DNA from: Saccoglossus kowalevskii
Taxonomy: Eukaryota > Hemichordata > Enteropneusta > Harrimaniidae
Assembly (NCBI RefSeq): GCF_000003605.2
Contig: NW_003151777.1
Location: 57,543-98,898 of the forward strand
Reading direction: 5' to 3'
Length of the DNA stretch: 41,356 bases
The position numbers and the translations under genes are program-made. Below are positions 1 to 40,100 of the stretch, in pieces. Numbering within the stretch: the stretch's first letter is position 1; the number at the start of each line of letters is the position of its first letter. Below the pieces are notes generated by a model. It was given only the letters and a program-made list of their open reading frames with translations. It was not told where the DNA came from and did no database searches.

Positions 1-617
1 ATAGTGTTACATGTGTGCCCACAATGTTACAGGTGTGTTCACAGTGTTACATGTGTGTTCACAGTGTTACAGGTGTGTTTATAGTGATACAGGTGTGTTC
101 ACAGTGTTACATGTGTGCTCACAGTGTTACAAGTGTGTTCATAGTGTTACAGGTGTGTTCAGTGTTACAGGTGTGTTCATAGTGATACAGGTGTGTTCAT
201 AGTGTTACAGGTGTGTTCAGTGTTACAGGTGTGTTCATAGTGATACAGGTGTGTTCATAATGTTACAGGTGTGTTCATAGTGATACAGGTGTGTTCATAA
301 TGTTACAGGTGTGTTCAGTGATACAGGTGTGTTCATAGTGTTACAGGTGTGTTCATAGTGTTACAGGTGTGTTCATAGTAATACAGGTGTGTTCACAGTG
401 TTACAGGTGTGTTCAGTGATACAGATGTGTTCATAGTGATACAGGTGTGTTCATAGTGTTACAGGTGTGTTCATAGTAATACAGGTGTGTTCACAGTGTT
501 ACAGGTGTGTTCAGTGATACAGATGTGTTCATAGTGATACAGGTGTGTTCATAGTGTTACAGGTGTGTTCATAGTGTTACAGGTGTGTTTATAGTGTTAC
601 AAGTGTGTTTATAGTTA
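1..617. repeat. Minisatellite, ~20-bp unit, in receptor intron 5
   Basis: About 30 head-to-tail copies of a unit close to acaggtgtgttcatagtgtt fill this stretch. Variants of about 18 bp lack the 'ta' of 'cata'. The array runs off the left edge. On the transcribed minus strand it lies in the intron after receptor exon 5, and its last copy ends within about 8 bp of the splice donor at 624. The short open frame across it is a by-product of the repeat. Copy variants alternate in blocks, which suggests expansion by unequal exchange or slippage. Confidence 0.95.
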
Positions 618-624
618 CACTGAC

Positions 625-29531
<28,907 letters not shown>

Positions 29532-31130
29532 ACTTGTTAATAATGGTAATCACCAACTAATGCAGTCTTGAGTCCCGAAAATGTGTCGCATTGTCACATT
29601 ACGACATAACGACAGTCATCGCGACAGGGACTCTTACAGAAAGTATGCAACACGTTTGAATAAAAACAATTCCGCGATTTTCAGAAAATAGATGCGTCGA
29701 GCTAATCCAAGGTCGAGAGTCTACTCGTGAAGATCGTGATTTGTCCGGCAATAAACCGATTAGTGAATTCCTACTGTAATACTCAACCAATAAAGCCAGC
29801 TCGGGCCCAAACACTGCATACCAAACTGTACTAGCAATGTACGTCTCTGATAATTGGCTGATGGAGGTTCACAAACAAACACGTCCATATCACCCACTTT
29901 GCCATGTCCTGGTAGAAATCGCTATGCAACGAAATAGACCTGTCTCTCAATTATTAACTATTTGTTTATCATCAATATGGCACAGTATCTCGAAGCTCGA
30001 CGCTGCCAACTTTACGTCTGAGTGTGAGCATGAATCAATTGTTATAGACAGTCAATTAAACCAGGGAAACACAACACTCAACCAATACGTCATAGAAATA
30101 ATAACAGTAAGTGCCAATACGCTTACTATTGATACGAATAATTAATAATGGTGAAAATAATTTTGAAACCGCTTATTAAACGCAAACTATAGAATTCAAA
30201 CATTGCTATGACTGCCTTTATTTATTCCGAAAGATGAATTGAGATACAACTAGATGTTTTCACCAACAAATCGCGCATACCATTCTGTAATTCGTACCAC
30301 GCTAAGAGAACTATAACAATTTGAAACTAGTTACATCGTTGAACTTGAAGACAAGTATTTAAAACACATCACGACTAAAGATTTCTAATCTTGTAAAATA
30401 TTACCCGCCTCCGTCACTTGAGGGCGTAATTTGCCTTTGAGAATTCAGTTCATATGTTTGGTCACGCTAAGTGATAGGGGACGACTTAACTACTAGAAAT
30501 AATGTAATGTCCATAACACTCAATAACATATTAGTCCGTGCGAAGTGGGCATAATTCAATATCGTCTCTGTCAATATCGTGTTATTTGTGGCACAAAAAA
30601 AAGTCGCGTTTGGTTTACTTTTGACACAATATCGATCGCACATAAATCCAAAAGGCCAGACTGTATGACGCGTTAGGTATTCTCACCTGAAAAATGGACA
30701 GGAGTGGGCCGCCCGAGAATAGACGGGTTGAGGGCGCTATAACTCGAAACTCCGCTATTGACACCATACGAACTTCCAGGCCATTTAAACACCCACTTCT
30801 CGGGTACAAATGTTTGTCCTGTGTTATACGGTTTGCGCGCGACATAAATTTCTGATTCCTTACGTGTCATAATTCTCGGATAAAAAATAAGCAATCCACT
30901 TCTACGCGGCAAAATAAAACAAATAATAAACAATGAGAAAGCTTGTTGTCAAGGTACGGGACCATGCATGTACAGTAATACTATTGAGAAATATTGTATT
31001 CAATAGGTTCAATTTTTGACAACATTACTGGTGTATAAAACATCGCGTAGCGCCAAGCAAGTTATTTTATCGTTCTTGTTGGCAGGATTTTCCCTGTTGC
31101 CATGTAACTTTACTTCATGTCCAATTCTGA

Positions 31131-31196
31131 CCAATCAGAGAGCAGCTTGTTTGGTGACAGTTTTTTCAACGTATTAAATTATGCCTTGTATATATG
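31131..31196 (+). promoter_or_regulatory. CCAAT box and TATA-like box, plus-strand orientation
   Basis: ccaatcagag at 31131-31140 is followed about 50 bp later by tatatatg at 31189-31196, the usual spacing of a CCAAT/TATA promoter. No coding region follows on the plus strand, so this may be coincidental or drive a non-coding transcript. Confidence 0.25.
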
Positions 31197-31527
31197 TTTC
31201 TATTTAACTGGACATCTACCAGGTGCACTATAGTCGGAGGCGACACTTCTTCCCAGTCGAATACGATCACAGTAATAAGAATATGATACTAACTTCAACA
31301 TTTGAATACAACTTAGTATGAATATGTTGCTAAGCTAACTCCAGCTGGGTAAACTCCTGAAATGATTTGCATGCAGTTAAACGATTTGGGAAAGCCAAAG
31401 AAATTTTATATCTGTGGCATCGGAAAAGGTTTATTCTAAAAACAACAAATACTGTTAAAACTACATTGCCGGACAAATGTCACTAGCGTATCTAAAAGTC
31501 TATCCTGTGAGCTTTCCAGACTTCTAG

Positions 31528-31679
31528 CCAATCACGTAGCTTTTTGCTGGTTTCCGTATCGAGTGTCGTGGAGCACCAGGACACGTGACAAGCAGCCGGA
31601 ACTAGTAAGGGATCCGGCATTCTGATTGGTCCATTAAGGGGTCCAACTTCGTCATATTTCCCTTGGTAACCTGACGTCA
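31528..31679 (-). promoter_or_regulatory. Promoter-like motif cluster (CCAAT x2, E-box, CRE)
   Basis: In 150 bp there are ccaat at 31528-31532, cacgtg at 31582-31587, attgg (CCAAT on the minus strand) at 31625-31629 and the full CRE palindrome tgacgtca at 31672-31679. The cluster sits 2.0-2.1 kb upstream of the receptor start codon, at the edge of the CpG-rich block. It could be the receptor promoter, with a 5' untranslated exon further left. A 63-codon minus frame through it is not recognised. Confidence 0.35.
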
Positions 31680-32746
31680 GCACTAACGCAATCTATTTAT
31701 AGATAATTTTAATGGAAACTGCTCTGTAAATGGCATTAACAATTTGTCCTATACATGAAGAAAGCACTGCGCATTGGAAAGAACTCTCGTGTGATGGAGG
31801 CATGTATGAAGCAAAAATTAGAAATATTTCAATTAAAAATTTAAGATTACTCTTTTAAGCAAGCAGCTTTGCAACTAAAATAGGCCTGCTATTTGAGATG
31901 CACAAATTTGAAAATAAATTTCATTGTACATTTGTAGTTTGCACCTGCACCACAATTTAAATAAGATTTTTGAAGTTATCAAATATTGCTTTACAAAAAG
32001 TGGTCAATAAAGAAGCTTGCTTCACAACATTAATTTAATCACATCTGTGGGGTAACCTCCCTGAAATGTGACGATTATGCAGATTAGGTAATTAATATGC
32101 TACTAATTTCAATTCAAAACTAATCAGGTCTTTCTTAGCATTATCCTGAAGCACTCGTGCACCAAGTCTAATTGAAATGCAGTAAATTTCCCTATTACAA
32201 ATTCTTTGATGTCATTTCCATTTTACTTTTCTCATAAAATCTGCAAAAGATATAGTTTGGGATACAAGTAGTCACAGGTATATCGAAAGACAGCAAGTGT
32301 ATGCTAATACTGGTCAGAGGCCAGACTTCAAAATCAACTTTTAGGGAGTCAATTGCCAATTTTGTTTGAGGTTCTCAAATTTCAACACAGTCATGTGATC
32401 TAGGTATATACAAGTGCAAAGACAGTTTATAAAATCCTGCAATGGAGCATTCATGTTGATAGAGAAGCACTAGATGTGGAATTGTGGAGTCCCAACCAAT
32501 ATTATTGACAATTTGTCAATGGGACAGACTACGTACGACATGCATGTCAGTTTATATTATTTATTCAAAATATTGACAGTAATAGAATATGATGCTTTCC
32601 ATAAACAATGATCCTAAATTTACTGAATGTATTAAACTAAATTCTCCAACTGAACCTGAGATTAATGAAAGTGCTTAGTCTCTTGAATTCTAAATGGTAG
32701 GCTTCCTAACAGACTACGACAGGGAGGAGAGATTGCTGCTAAATAA

Positions 32747-33142
32747 TTTTTTTTAATATTTTTTTTGGTGCCAGGCGAATGTGCAAATTGCAAGTCCTAG
32801 TTACGACACAGTGCATTGTGCCACAGAAGTCATATTCATGTTTGGGACTACATGACAGGAATGTGTGGCCATCTCTCTGTCAAATGGCAATTTGTAATGC
32901 ACTATCCTGGTGTCAACCAGGCCCGGTCGAACACAAGCACCTGCGGACCTTAACCAAGGTTCCCCCAAAGTCGCATTCGTTAGTAAATGAATCTCGGCCA
33001 GTGGAATTGGCCTGCCCATTGAGTCTGTGGCACACTCACCCAGGGTGGGGGTCGACCCTTTGATGTTCAGCCTAAGGTAGGATTTGAACTTGGGTCCACC
33101 GATCATGAGTCTAGTGCAACAACCACTATGCTACCAGTGACC
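32747..33142 (-). mobile_element. tRNA-derived SINE, ~396 bp
   Basis: Read on the minus strand the element starts ggtcactggtagcatagtgg, which contains an A-box (TAGCATAGTGG). A B-box follows at about 33087-33097 (agttcaaatcc). The anticodon-loop position reads ctcatga, suggesting descent from a CAT-anticodon (Met-type) tRNA, though the stems are degraded. About 320 bp of non-tRNA body follows, ending in gccaggc-containing sequence read as ...gcctggcacc and an A-rich tail (T-rich on the plus strand, 32747-32766). This head, body and A-tail order is diagnostic of a SINE. Two open frames of about 95-100 codons inside it are incidental. Clear target duplications were not found. Confidence 0.8.
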
Positions 33143-34220
33143 AGTCTAAAAAATATTACAATTTTCTAGATTGACTGAAATTGTCACAATTTTGTCATTC
33201 TATACATGTGCTCAAATGAAAACATATTAGCCAGTTTAAAAATGTTGTTGTCATGGTAACATGTCACTCATAAGTTTTTATGGTAGGTTCAATGTGTACA
33301 TAAGAGGAAATGGTAAACTGGAAACTTTTAAACAAGCCCTATTGTCATTTTTCATGAAATCTTTTTTGGTTTTAGCATCCTGACAAAACCTAAATTTAGG
33401 TCTGATAACCAGAAACATAATTAATGAAAACATTTTAAGACAAAATCATGCCCTTTTAATTGAGAACTGCTTCAAATTTAATAATATTAAATTAACACAA
33501 TCATAAATGCTGCATAATATAGAAAATAATTCATATTTACAAAATACAGGTACCACTTTTTTTAACAACAAATAATTGTTATATATTTAGAAAAACAAAA
33601 CTACAGATACATAGTAAAATACGTCAAATGTAAAAGCGCAAAAGAAAGCATAACGACACAGAGATGGAATAGAGGGAGGCATTTTACAATAGAACAGAAC
33701 AAAAATAGATAAAACATCAAATCTACAACTTTCTTACAGTTGTATCAACACTTTCATGACCCCAGACTTAACTGTAAATGGCTGACAGAATACATGTAGG
33801 GGTTAGTTATGGAAAATACAGCAAGGATTCTATGATAATTGTTACAGTTCATTGACCTTTCAACACAGCACATTGTCACCACTCAAGGTCAATCAAGAAA
33901 TGTTGTTTTAAACCAAGCTAATGGTAATGCAGATAACTCGGTAGAAATCCAAATCTGTTTAGTTCAAATACTTAAGACACTCATTAACAAAATCTCCACA
34001 TCTATGCAATTTATTATCATAATTGTGGCATAAATCAATATTCATAGTCGCATATATCCACCTTATAAGCTGATGTAACCAATAAGCAGATGGGAAAAGC
34101 AATTTGACTAGAACTTTCTGGAAGCTGCTCATAACAGCAAGACTTGACAGAAACTGAGTTCCATAGTTTAGGATCCCTTATACACCCTACAATGACTTTT
34201 GTAATGCCCATTGTGATTAA

Positions 34221-34425
34221 TTACAGTAAAATACTTTATTTTCACTTGGAATTTATTTTTGCTGAAGAGGCAATTCAGTGAAACTAAAATCCAGCGGACA
34301 TACCTTTATTTCTTTATTTTACATTCAACTCATCAAAAAACAGTGAAAATAAACTTCATACTAATCACCCCAAAAGAATTTTTAGTGAAAATTAATTCTA
34401 GCTAAAATAAAGTATTTTACAGTAA
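34221..34425. mobile_element. MITE, 205 bp, 22-bp terminal inverted repeats
   Basis: The left end ttacagtaaaatactttatt (34221 onward) and the right end (to 34425) are inverted copies that match at 21 of 22 positions. The interior carries sub-terminal inverted words too (ttttcactt versus agtgaaaatt). It is non-coding. It lies 58 bp beyond the KANSL3 stop codon and brings several AATAAA hexamers on the minus strand (plus-strand tttatt at 34235-34240, 34305-34310 and 34313-34318). Confidence 0.85.
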
Positions 34426-34481
34426 CCCAAAGACTAAGAATGCGTCAGTGACATAACCGTGAGTAACACATTGTCTTTATG

Positions 34482-34487
34482 TTTATT
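34482..34487 (-). terminator. AATAAA hexamer overlapping the KANSL3 stop codon
   Basis: The minus strand reads GAATAAAC, so the first candidate poly(A) signal shares the TAA stop (34483-34485). If used, the 3' untranslated region would be only tens of bases. The MITE-borne hexamers downstream are alternatives. Confidence 0.4.
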
Positions 34488-37106
34488 CTGAATATTGCCT
34501 TGGCATTCTTATTCTTCTTGTCCTAGTTGAAGCAATGCCACCGGAAGCTGTCCGGTTTCTACTAGTGTTGTTGCTGGCTCCAGGCTGTGACGTACTCACA
34601 TATGCATGCTCAGATGAAACCGCTGCGGCAACCGACGCAGCAGATGCTAAAGACAGAGTAGGTGAACTAGATGTTGTTGATGTTATTGGAAAGGGAGAAC
34701 TTTGCATTGTTGTGGCAACTGACGAAGAACCTGGCATTGTCACAACCAAGGAAGAAATTGGCATTGTCGAAGAACCAGGTGTTGTCACAACTGACGAAGA
34801 ACTTGACGTTGTCCCAATCGAAGAAGAACTTGACGTTGTCCCAATCGAAGAAGAACTTGACGTTGTCATAACCGAAGAAGAACCAGGTGTTGTCACAACC
34901 GAAGAAGAACCAGGTGTTGTCACAACCGAAGAACTTGACGTTGTCATAACCGAAGAAGAACCAGGTGTTGTCACAACCGACGAAGAACTTGACGTTGCCA
35001 CAATGGACGAAGAACTTGACGTTGTCAAAACGGACGAAGAACTTGACGTTGTCCCAACCAACATTGAACGTTGTGTTGTTCCAACCAACGAAGAACTTAA
35101 CGTTGTCCCAACTGACGAAGAACTTGATGTTGTCCCAACTGACGAAGAACTTGACGTTGTACCAACCAACCTTGAACGTTGTATTGTCCCAACTGATGAA
35201 GAACTTGGTGTTGTTACAACCAACGAAGAACTAGGCATTGTTGCAACCATTGACGAACTCTGCGGTGTTACAATCAATGTGGATGCATTACACATAGATT
35301 TCACGACTGGTGAAGCGATGCTTTGTACAATTGTCTTAGTGACTTTTATATTTGGAGTTGGTGAAGATGAAGGAGTAGATATTAACTTGATGGTAGATAC
35401 CTTTGGGTCTACCACACTAGATTGCTTCGTGACCTCAATCAGGATGGGACGTATCTTACCATCAGGCTGGTCTCCTCCAACGACAGGAGGGGTTGCAGTC
35501 CTTGAAACTGTAGAAAGTTTGTCAACTACATTCACTGTTCTTATTATTCTAGGTTGCTGTATTAATTGCTTTTTGATGATGCTGCTTGACGTTACAAGCC
35601 TGACGGGCATTGTGACTGGTGGCGGTATAGTACGACTTACTTGAACATTAGAGTTAGAGGAGCGTAGAGCTTGGGCTGCCAACTCGGCTCTCGCTAGCGT
35701 AATGGTGGCTGATGGCTTAATCACATCTGCCTTGCTTATGCTCAGCTCGGTTAGTTTTTGTGAAGCGGTTATTGATGCAGGTTTTGTGTTATCTCTGACT
35801 GAAGATCCCTGTATAGTGAGATTAGTAGTTCCAACACCTGATATAACTGATTGCGTGGCTGACGTGGTAGCACTGGTAAATGGTACGGTATGATGCACTC
35901 TTCCCTGACTCACTGTACTACTAATAGGCTTGCTTTGAGTCGTCGTCATTACACACGATGCAACAGTATTGGCTGGTTTAATAACAGATAGTTTACTTGC
36001 ATTGCCTCCATGGATGTATTTCAACTGAGCTATTTCAAGCTGTTTCAAGATCTTCGCCTGTGTTATAATTGCCCCAGAGCTGGTTTTGGTTAATGAGGCT
36101 GTGGTGAGTGGGAAGTCATGAAACTGTAGCTTTTGAATCGCCTGTACATGAGTCAAATCAGGTTTTTGAGTCGCTACGAACGCAGATTTAGGACTCTGTT
36201 TTAAAACACATCCCAAAATACTTCCAGCAGTTGTTGTTTTAGTAGATGTGGAAGTTGTTTTAGTAGATGTTACTATGGTAACAGATGTTGTACTGGTTGT
36301 ATTGATAGTTTGGGGACGTGCTTGATTTGGTAGTGTTTTTGGTATAGTAGATGCAGTCGGTAGTTGTATTAATGCTGGACTTGAATGGGATTTTGGGAAG
36401 CTTGTTAACAAATGATGTATGTGGGATGAAGACTGTGTTGTTCCAGTTGTTGTAGTCAGAGTTATTGTACGCATCGGTGCAGACGTCGTTCGAATCGTTG
36501 CCAATCCTGGTATAGCAGGTTTGATAGGATCAGGTTTTGAGAGACTTCCTATGCTTGATCCGATGCGTGCACTAGCAGCTAATCCAGTAGTTGGGACTTG
36601 TGTAAGCTGTGCTGGTAATGGACGAGTTAGGGATCCCTGCACTGTAATAGTGGTTTTCTGTTCACCCTGTGTTGCTATGGTTGTCAGTAATCCACTCAAT
36701 GAAGCCTGATTCTGCAGCACGCTGGCTAACGATGCGGGTAGGTTTCCACCCTGTAGACTGAAACTCAAACCCTGTAGTATACTACTATGAGATGCTTGAG
36801 TGCTTATTACTCCAAGTTGTTGCAGTTTGGGTAATGTCTTCGTGGTCGTTGCAGGCTGTGCGAGTGAGGTAGGCGGTATCTGACCACCGACCGCTGCTCC
36901 TTGAAGCAATCCTGATAACTGTGCTGCTCCAGGTACAATGACAGGTGAATGTTGGTTAGTTGGACTACTCAAAGCAGTGGCTGTATTTACAATTTCAGCA
37001 GTTTTCACTGGTAGCTTTGGAGGTGGTTTACGCTTGGCTGCAGTTGGTCCACCAGTGCTAACAATTGGACTTCTTTTACGCTTTGAGGCAGACATCTTGG
37101 CTTTAC
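34483..37106 (-). CDS. KANSL3: KANSL3 terminal exon (Ser/Thr-rich C-terminal tail)
   Basis: The acceptor reads cattgtag|GTAAAG; two bases complete a Gly codon from the previous exon. The frame runs 873 codons to the TAA at 34483-34485. The exon opens with two basic clusters ([12 protein letters not shown]), suited to nuclear import. Most of the tail is rich in Ser, Thr, Val, Ile and Pro and is probably disordered. A distinct island, [20 protein letters not shown] then [17 protein letters not shown] (around 35990-36130), looks constrained. The far C-terminus is basic: [15 protein letters not shown]. The ATG at 37095 is internal, not the gene start. Confidence 0.9.
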
Positions 37107-40100
37107 CTACAATGACAGTAAACTTTATGATTATCTGAAAAATTATTTATATATATTTAAAAATTTACAGCATAATTGACCTTGTAATTTCAAAGCCTGG
37201 ACACTCGTATTATTAATATTATTCTACATCTAGTGATTACCTCCAGCCTGTGCCTGAGCTGCAGCCTCACGTGCTTCCCTTACGGCTTGTTGCTGTTGTT
37301 TCATGCTTGCCACAAAGGCAGCATACTCCTTGGAAAACACTGGTTGTTGTGTTTGATACTTGTGGGGATCAACAGTTGGTGGTGCTCTGGTGGCCGATGA
37401 TTTAGCAGTCTTTGGTGTTGATGGAAGAGACGCCACACCCTGCAAAATAACACGATATAATGAATGAAAGTGACCAAAGTGTTGTTTTGTGAAATAATCA
37501 TCACAGCACTTTGGGACAACACTCTTGCCTTCAGATAGTAGACGGAGTGGGAGGTGGAGGGGATCTATTTTATGATACTTGTAACAATTTTAGCAGTAGA
37601 AACTAGCATTAAATGAATACTTTACCTCACTGAGGGGACCAGCAGGTCTTTTAGATTTCATCAGAGGTGACTGCAAACCATGGTATCCCATTTCAGCAGA
37701 TAAATCCCGAGATACTTTTCTCTTCTTTTTCATTTTTTTCAAATCAGAGTCGAACTCAGGTGTGTCTGGAGCATTTACTTCAGCTGCAAGAACGCCAGCC
37801 AGAAACTCTGCAATTTCGTCCTGTCAGACACAAAACAAAAAAATTAATTTGAACCTAACAACGACAGAATTATTTACAAACAAACTAGAAAATAAAGTTA
37901 CAGTCAAATATCAATATCACATCAATTCAAAGTAGTGCATACAATAGACTCGTCACAAGCAGTGTCAGTGGGGTCCAAGGTGAGGGGAGTTATTGTATGA
38001 CCTGATAATGTCTGAGTGGAGAGCATCCATTTCAAATCAAGGGACAGGTTGTTACTTGCAGTACTATCCATAAGCATGCAGTTATTTATGAAACCACTAT
38101 ACAATAGTATTACATAACCATATATATAGTTTTTATTGGTTATATTTATTGCGCATAAGCTGTATAGTATATGCCACAACAAATTCAGATTACCTAGACA
38201 CTCACAAATTTTTCAAATAGCCATGTGCAGTTTAATTTCAATCTACTATGCCTGCCAAACCAGAACAAATCAAAATTTTGAAAGTCAGATGGTTCATGAA
38301 AACAACAAGTCATTGTCAATGACACGTCCCCGTTCCGTTCATATTTGAGTGACATATACATTCAAAGCAGATCATGACCGAAATGCACCTGCATATGTAC
38401 AACACATTGTGCTAAATCTGAACAAAATCCATCCATGCATGACTGAGATCCGGTTCTGGAATTGTGAAAATACGTGATTTTGATGCATTTTCGGCCTTAA
38501 AATGGCCATCATTCCGCTATTGTTAAGCAGATCATGAAACAAATGCACATATCTATTTGTGACATGATGTACCATGTGTGTGTGAAGTTTGAACTTGATC
38601 AATCCAGACATGTCTTGGATACGGATCCAGAACTGAATTCTTTAACAAAATGGCCGCCAGACGTGCATCAAGGTCCTATTATGTTTAATGTATGTACCAA
38701 ATTTGAACAAAATCCATCCATGCATAACTGAGATACGGGTCCGGAATGGTGAAAATGTGCGATTTCAATGCATTTTCGGCCTTAAAGCGGCCCCCATTTG
38801 GCTATCGTTAATCGGATCATGAAAAAAATGCATGTGCATATGTCCCATATAATGTGTGATGTATGAGTGAAGTTTGAACTTAATCGGTCCATGCATGTTC
38901 GAGATACAGGTGATCACGGACGCACGGACGCACACAGGGCAAAACATAAGTCCCCGTTTTCGGACTGCGTCCGAACGGGGACTAAAAAGCTCACAACTAA
39001 ATGGTGGAAGAAAAAGAAGAACAAATCAGAATAGGATCCAAAGCCCTGCTGACAATTAATATAAATATACGCACTTGTATACATCGGTCAACCATACTTT
39101 GAGTCACACCTTCCAGTTTCTTCTTAGCTTTTGTTAAACGTAAATGTTCATCTGCTCCACCGACAAGCACTAAACTTGACTCTGCTTTCATTTTTTCCCG
39201 CAAGTCTTCGATGTCATCTTGGTTACACACACTGGATTCTTGTCCAATAACAAACAAGGTTGGTGTCTTACCTTCTAGTAATGGATCCTCTACATCCTGC
39301 AAGTAGATCAGAATAGTGCCCCCAGTGGATAATTCATTAGTTACTTTGTTTTAGCCAGGATTTGTCATTTTTGTACTTTCATTGACCATAATTATTATAA
39401 TATTCTATAACACACAATGTAATTATGTACCCACAAAACAGTATTGACTCAGCTCCTTATTTTTCACAATTATGACTTCAGGATTGCATAGCTTTCAAAA
39501 AGACAATATTTCATAAAAGTTGCTGACATGTCGCATCAGAGGACTCAAGAAACATTTTCACTGCTATAAAATGTTGTGATTTTCACTGATTTGTAAAATT
39601 CTCAAAAAATTGTCTCTCGCAAAAAGTAATTAATACAGAAACATGATACAGAACAAACATGATAAGACAATTCAGGTAACTTACCCCTCTACCGCCCTCA
39701 ATGCCCATTAATGGAAATCCTAAACATACAACAGAGCTGACAGATTCTACCAATGCAACCTGCAGAAAGTAATTTGATAAACAGGTAATGTATCTATCAA
39801 TCCATAGCTGTATTTGTACAACACAATTTCCATTAGACAAATTTTATTTAATTAATAATTCTCTAACCAAAGGGTTTAAGGAAACCAACTAACATACAGA
39901 CGACCATCAAATAGCACTAGTCATTAGATCCTGTACATCACTACCTTATGGTGATTACCCAAACAAAATTTAACTAAATTACAATCATTGTTTCCATGTC
40001 TATTTGCAAAGACTCCCAACCGCCCGTCCTCTAAGACCAGGATGGACTTTTGAAAAACAATGACTTGCCTTTCTTTTTTGAGAAAGGCAACCAATCAGAA

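Larger units (their letters stand above)
29532..34482. other. Intergenic region between receptor exon 1 and the KANSL3 stop codon
   Basis: Both neighbours are on the minus strand, so this span holds the KANSL3 3' end and the receptor promoter and 5' untranslated region. CpG is frequent from 29.5 to about 31.7 kb and scarce from there to 34.5 kb, which suggests the receptor's regulatory side lies left of about 31.7 kb. From 31700 to 32740 and 33150 to 34220 I see only AT-rich sequence without recognisable features. Confidence 0.7.

Noticed and set aside
1..617. CRISPR-like regular repeat
   Set aside because: Units are contiguous with no unique spacers, in an animal intron; it is a minisatellite.
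32779..33106. Overlapping ~95-101-codon frames on both strands
   Set aside because: Both lie in the SINE and have no protein-family resemblance.
33068..33142. Functional tRNA gene
   Set aside because: A- and B-boxes are present but the stems do not pair properly and the sequence continues into a SINE body with an A-rich tail.
34535..35644. 369-codon plus-strand open frame ([19 protein letters not shown] repeats)
   Set aside because: It is the exact antisense of the KANSL3 27-bp coding repeat; the sense strand is supported by splice phase, family match and a stop in the right place.
38372..39059. Several 60-79-codon frames
   Set aside because: They fall inside the hairpin-ended repeat element in a KANSL3 intron and resemble no protein.
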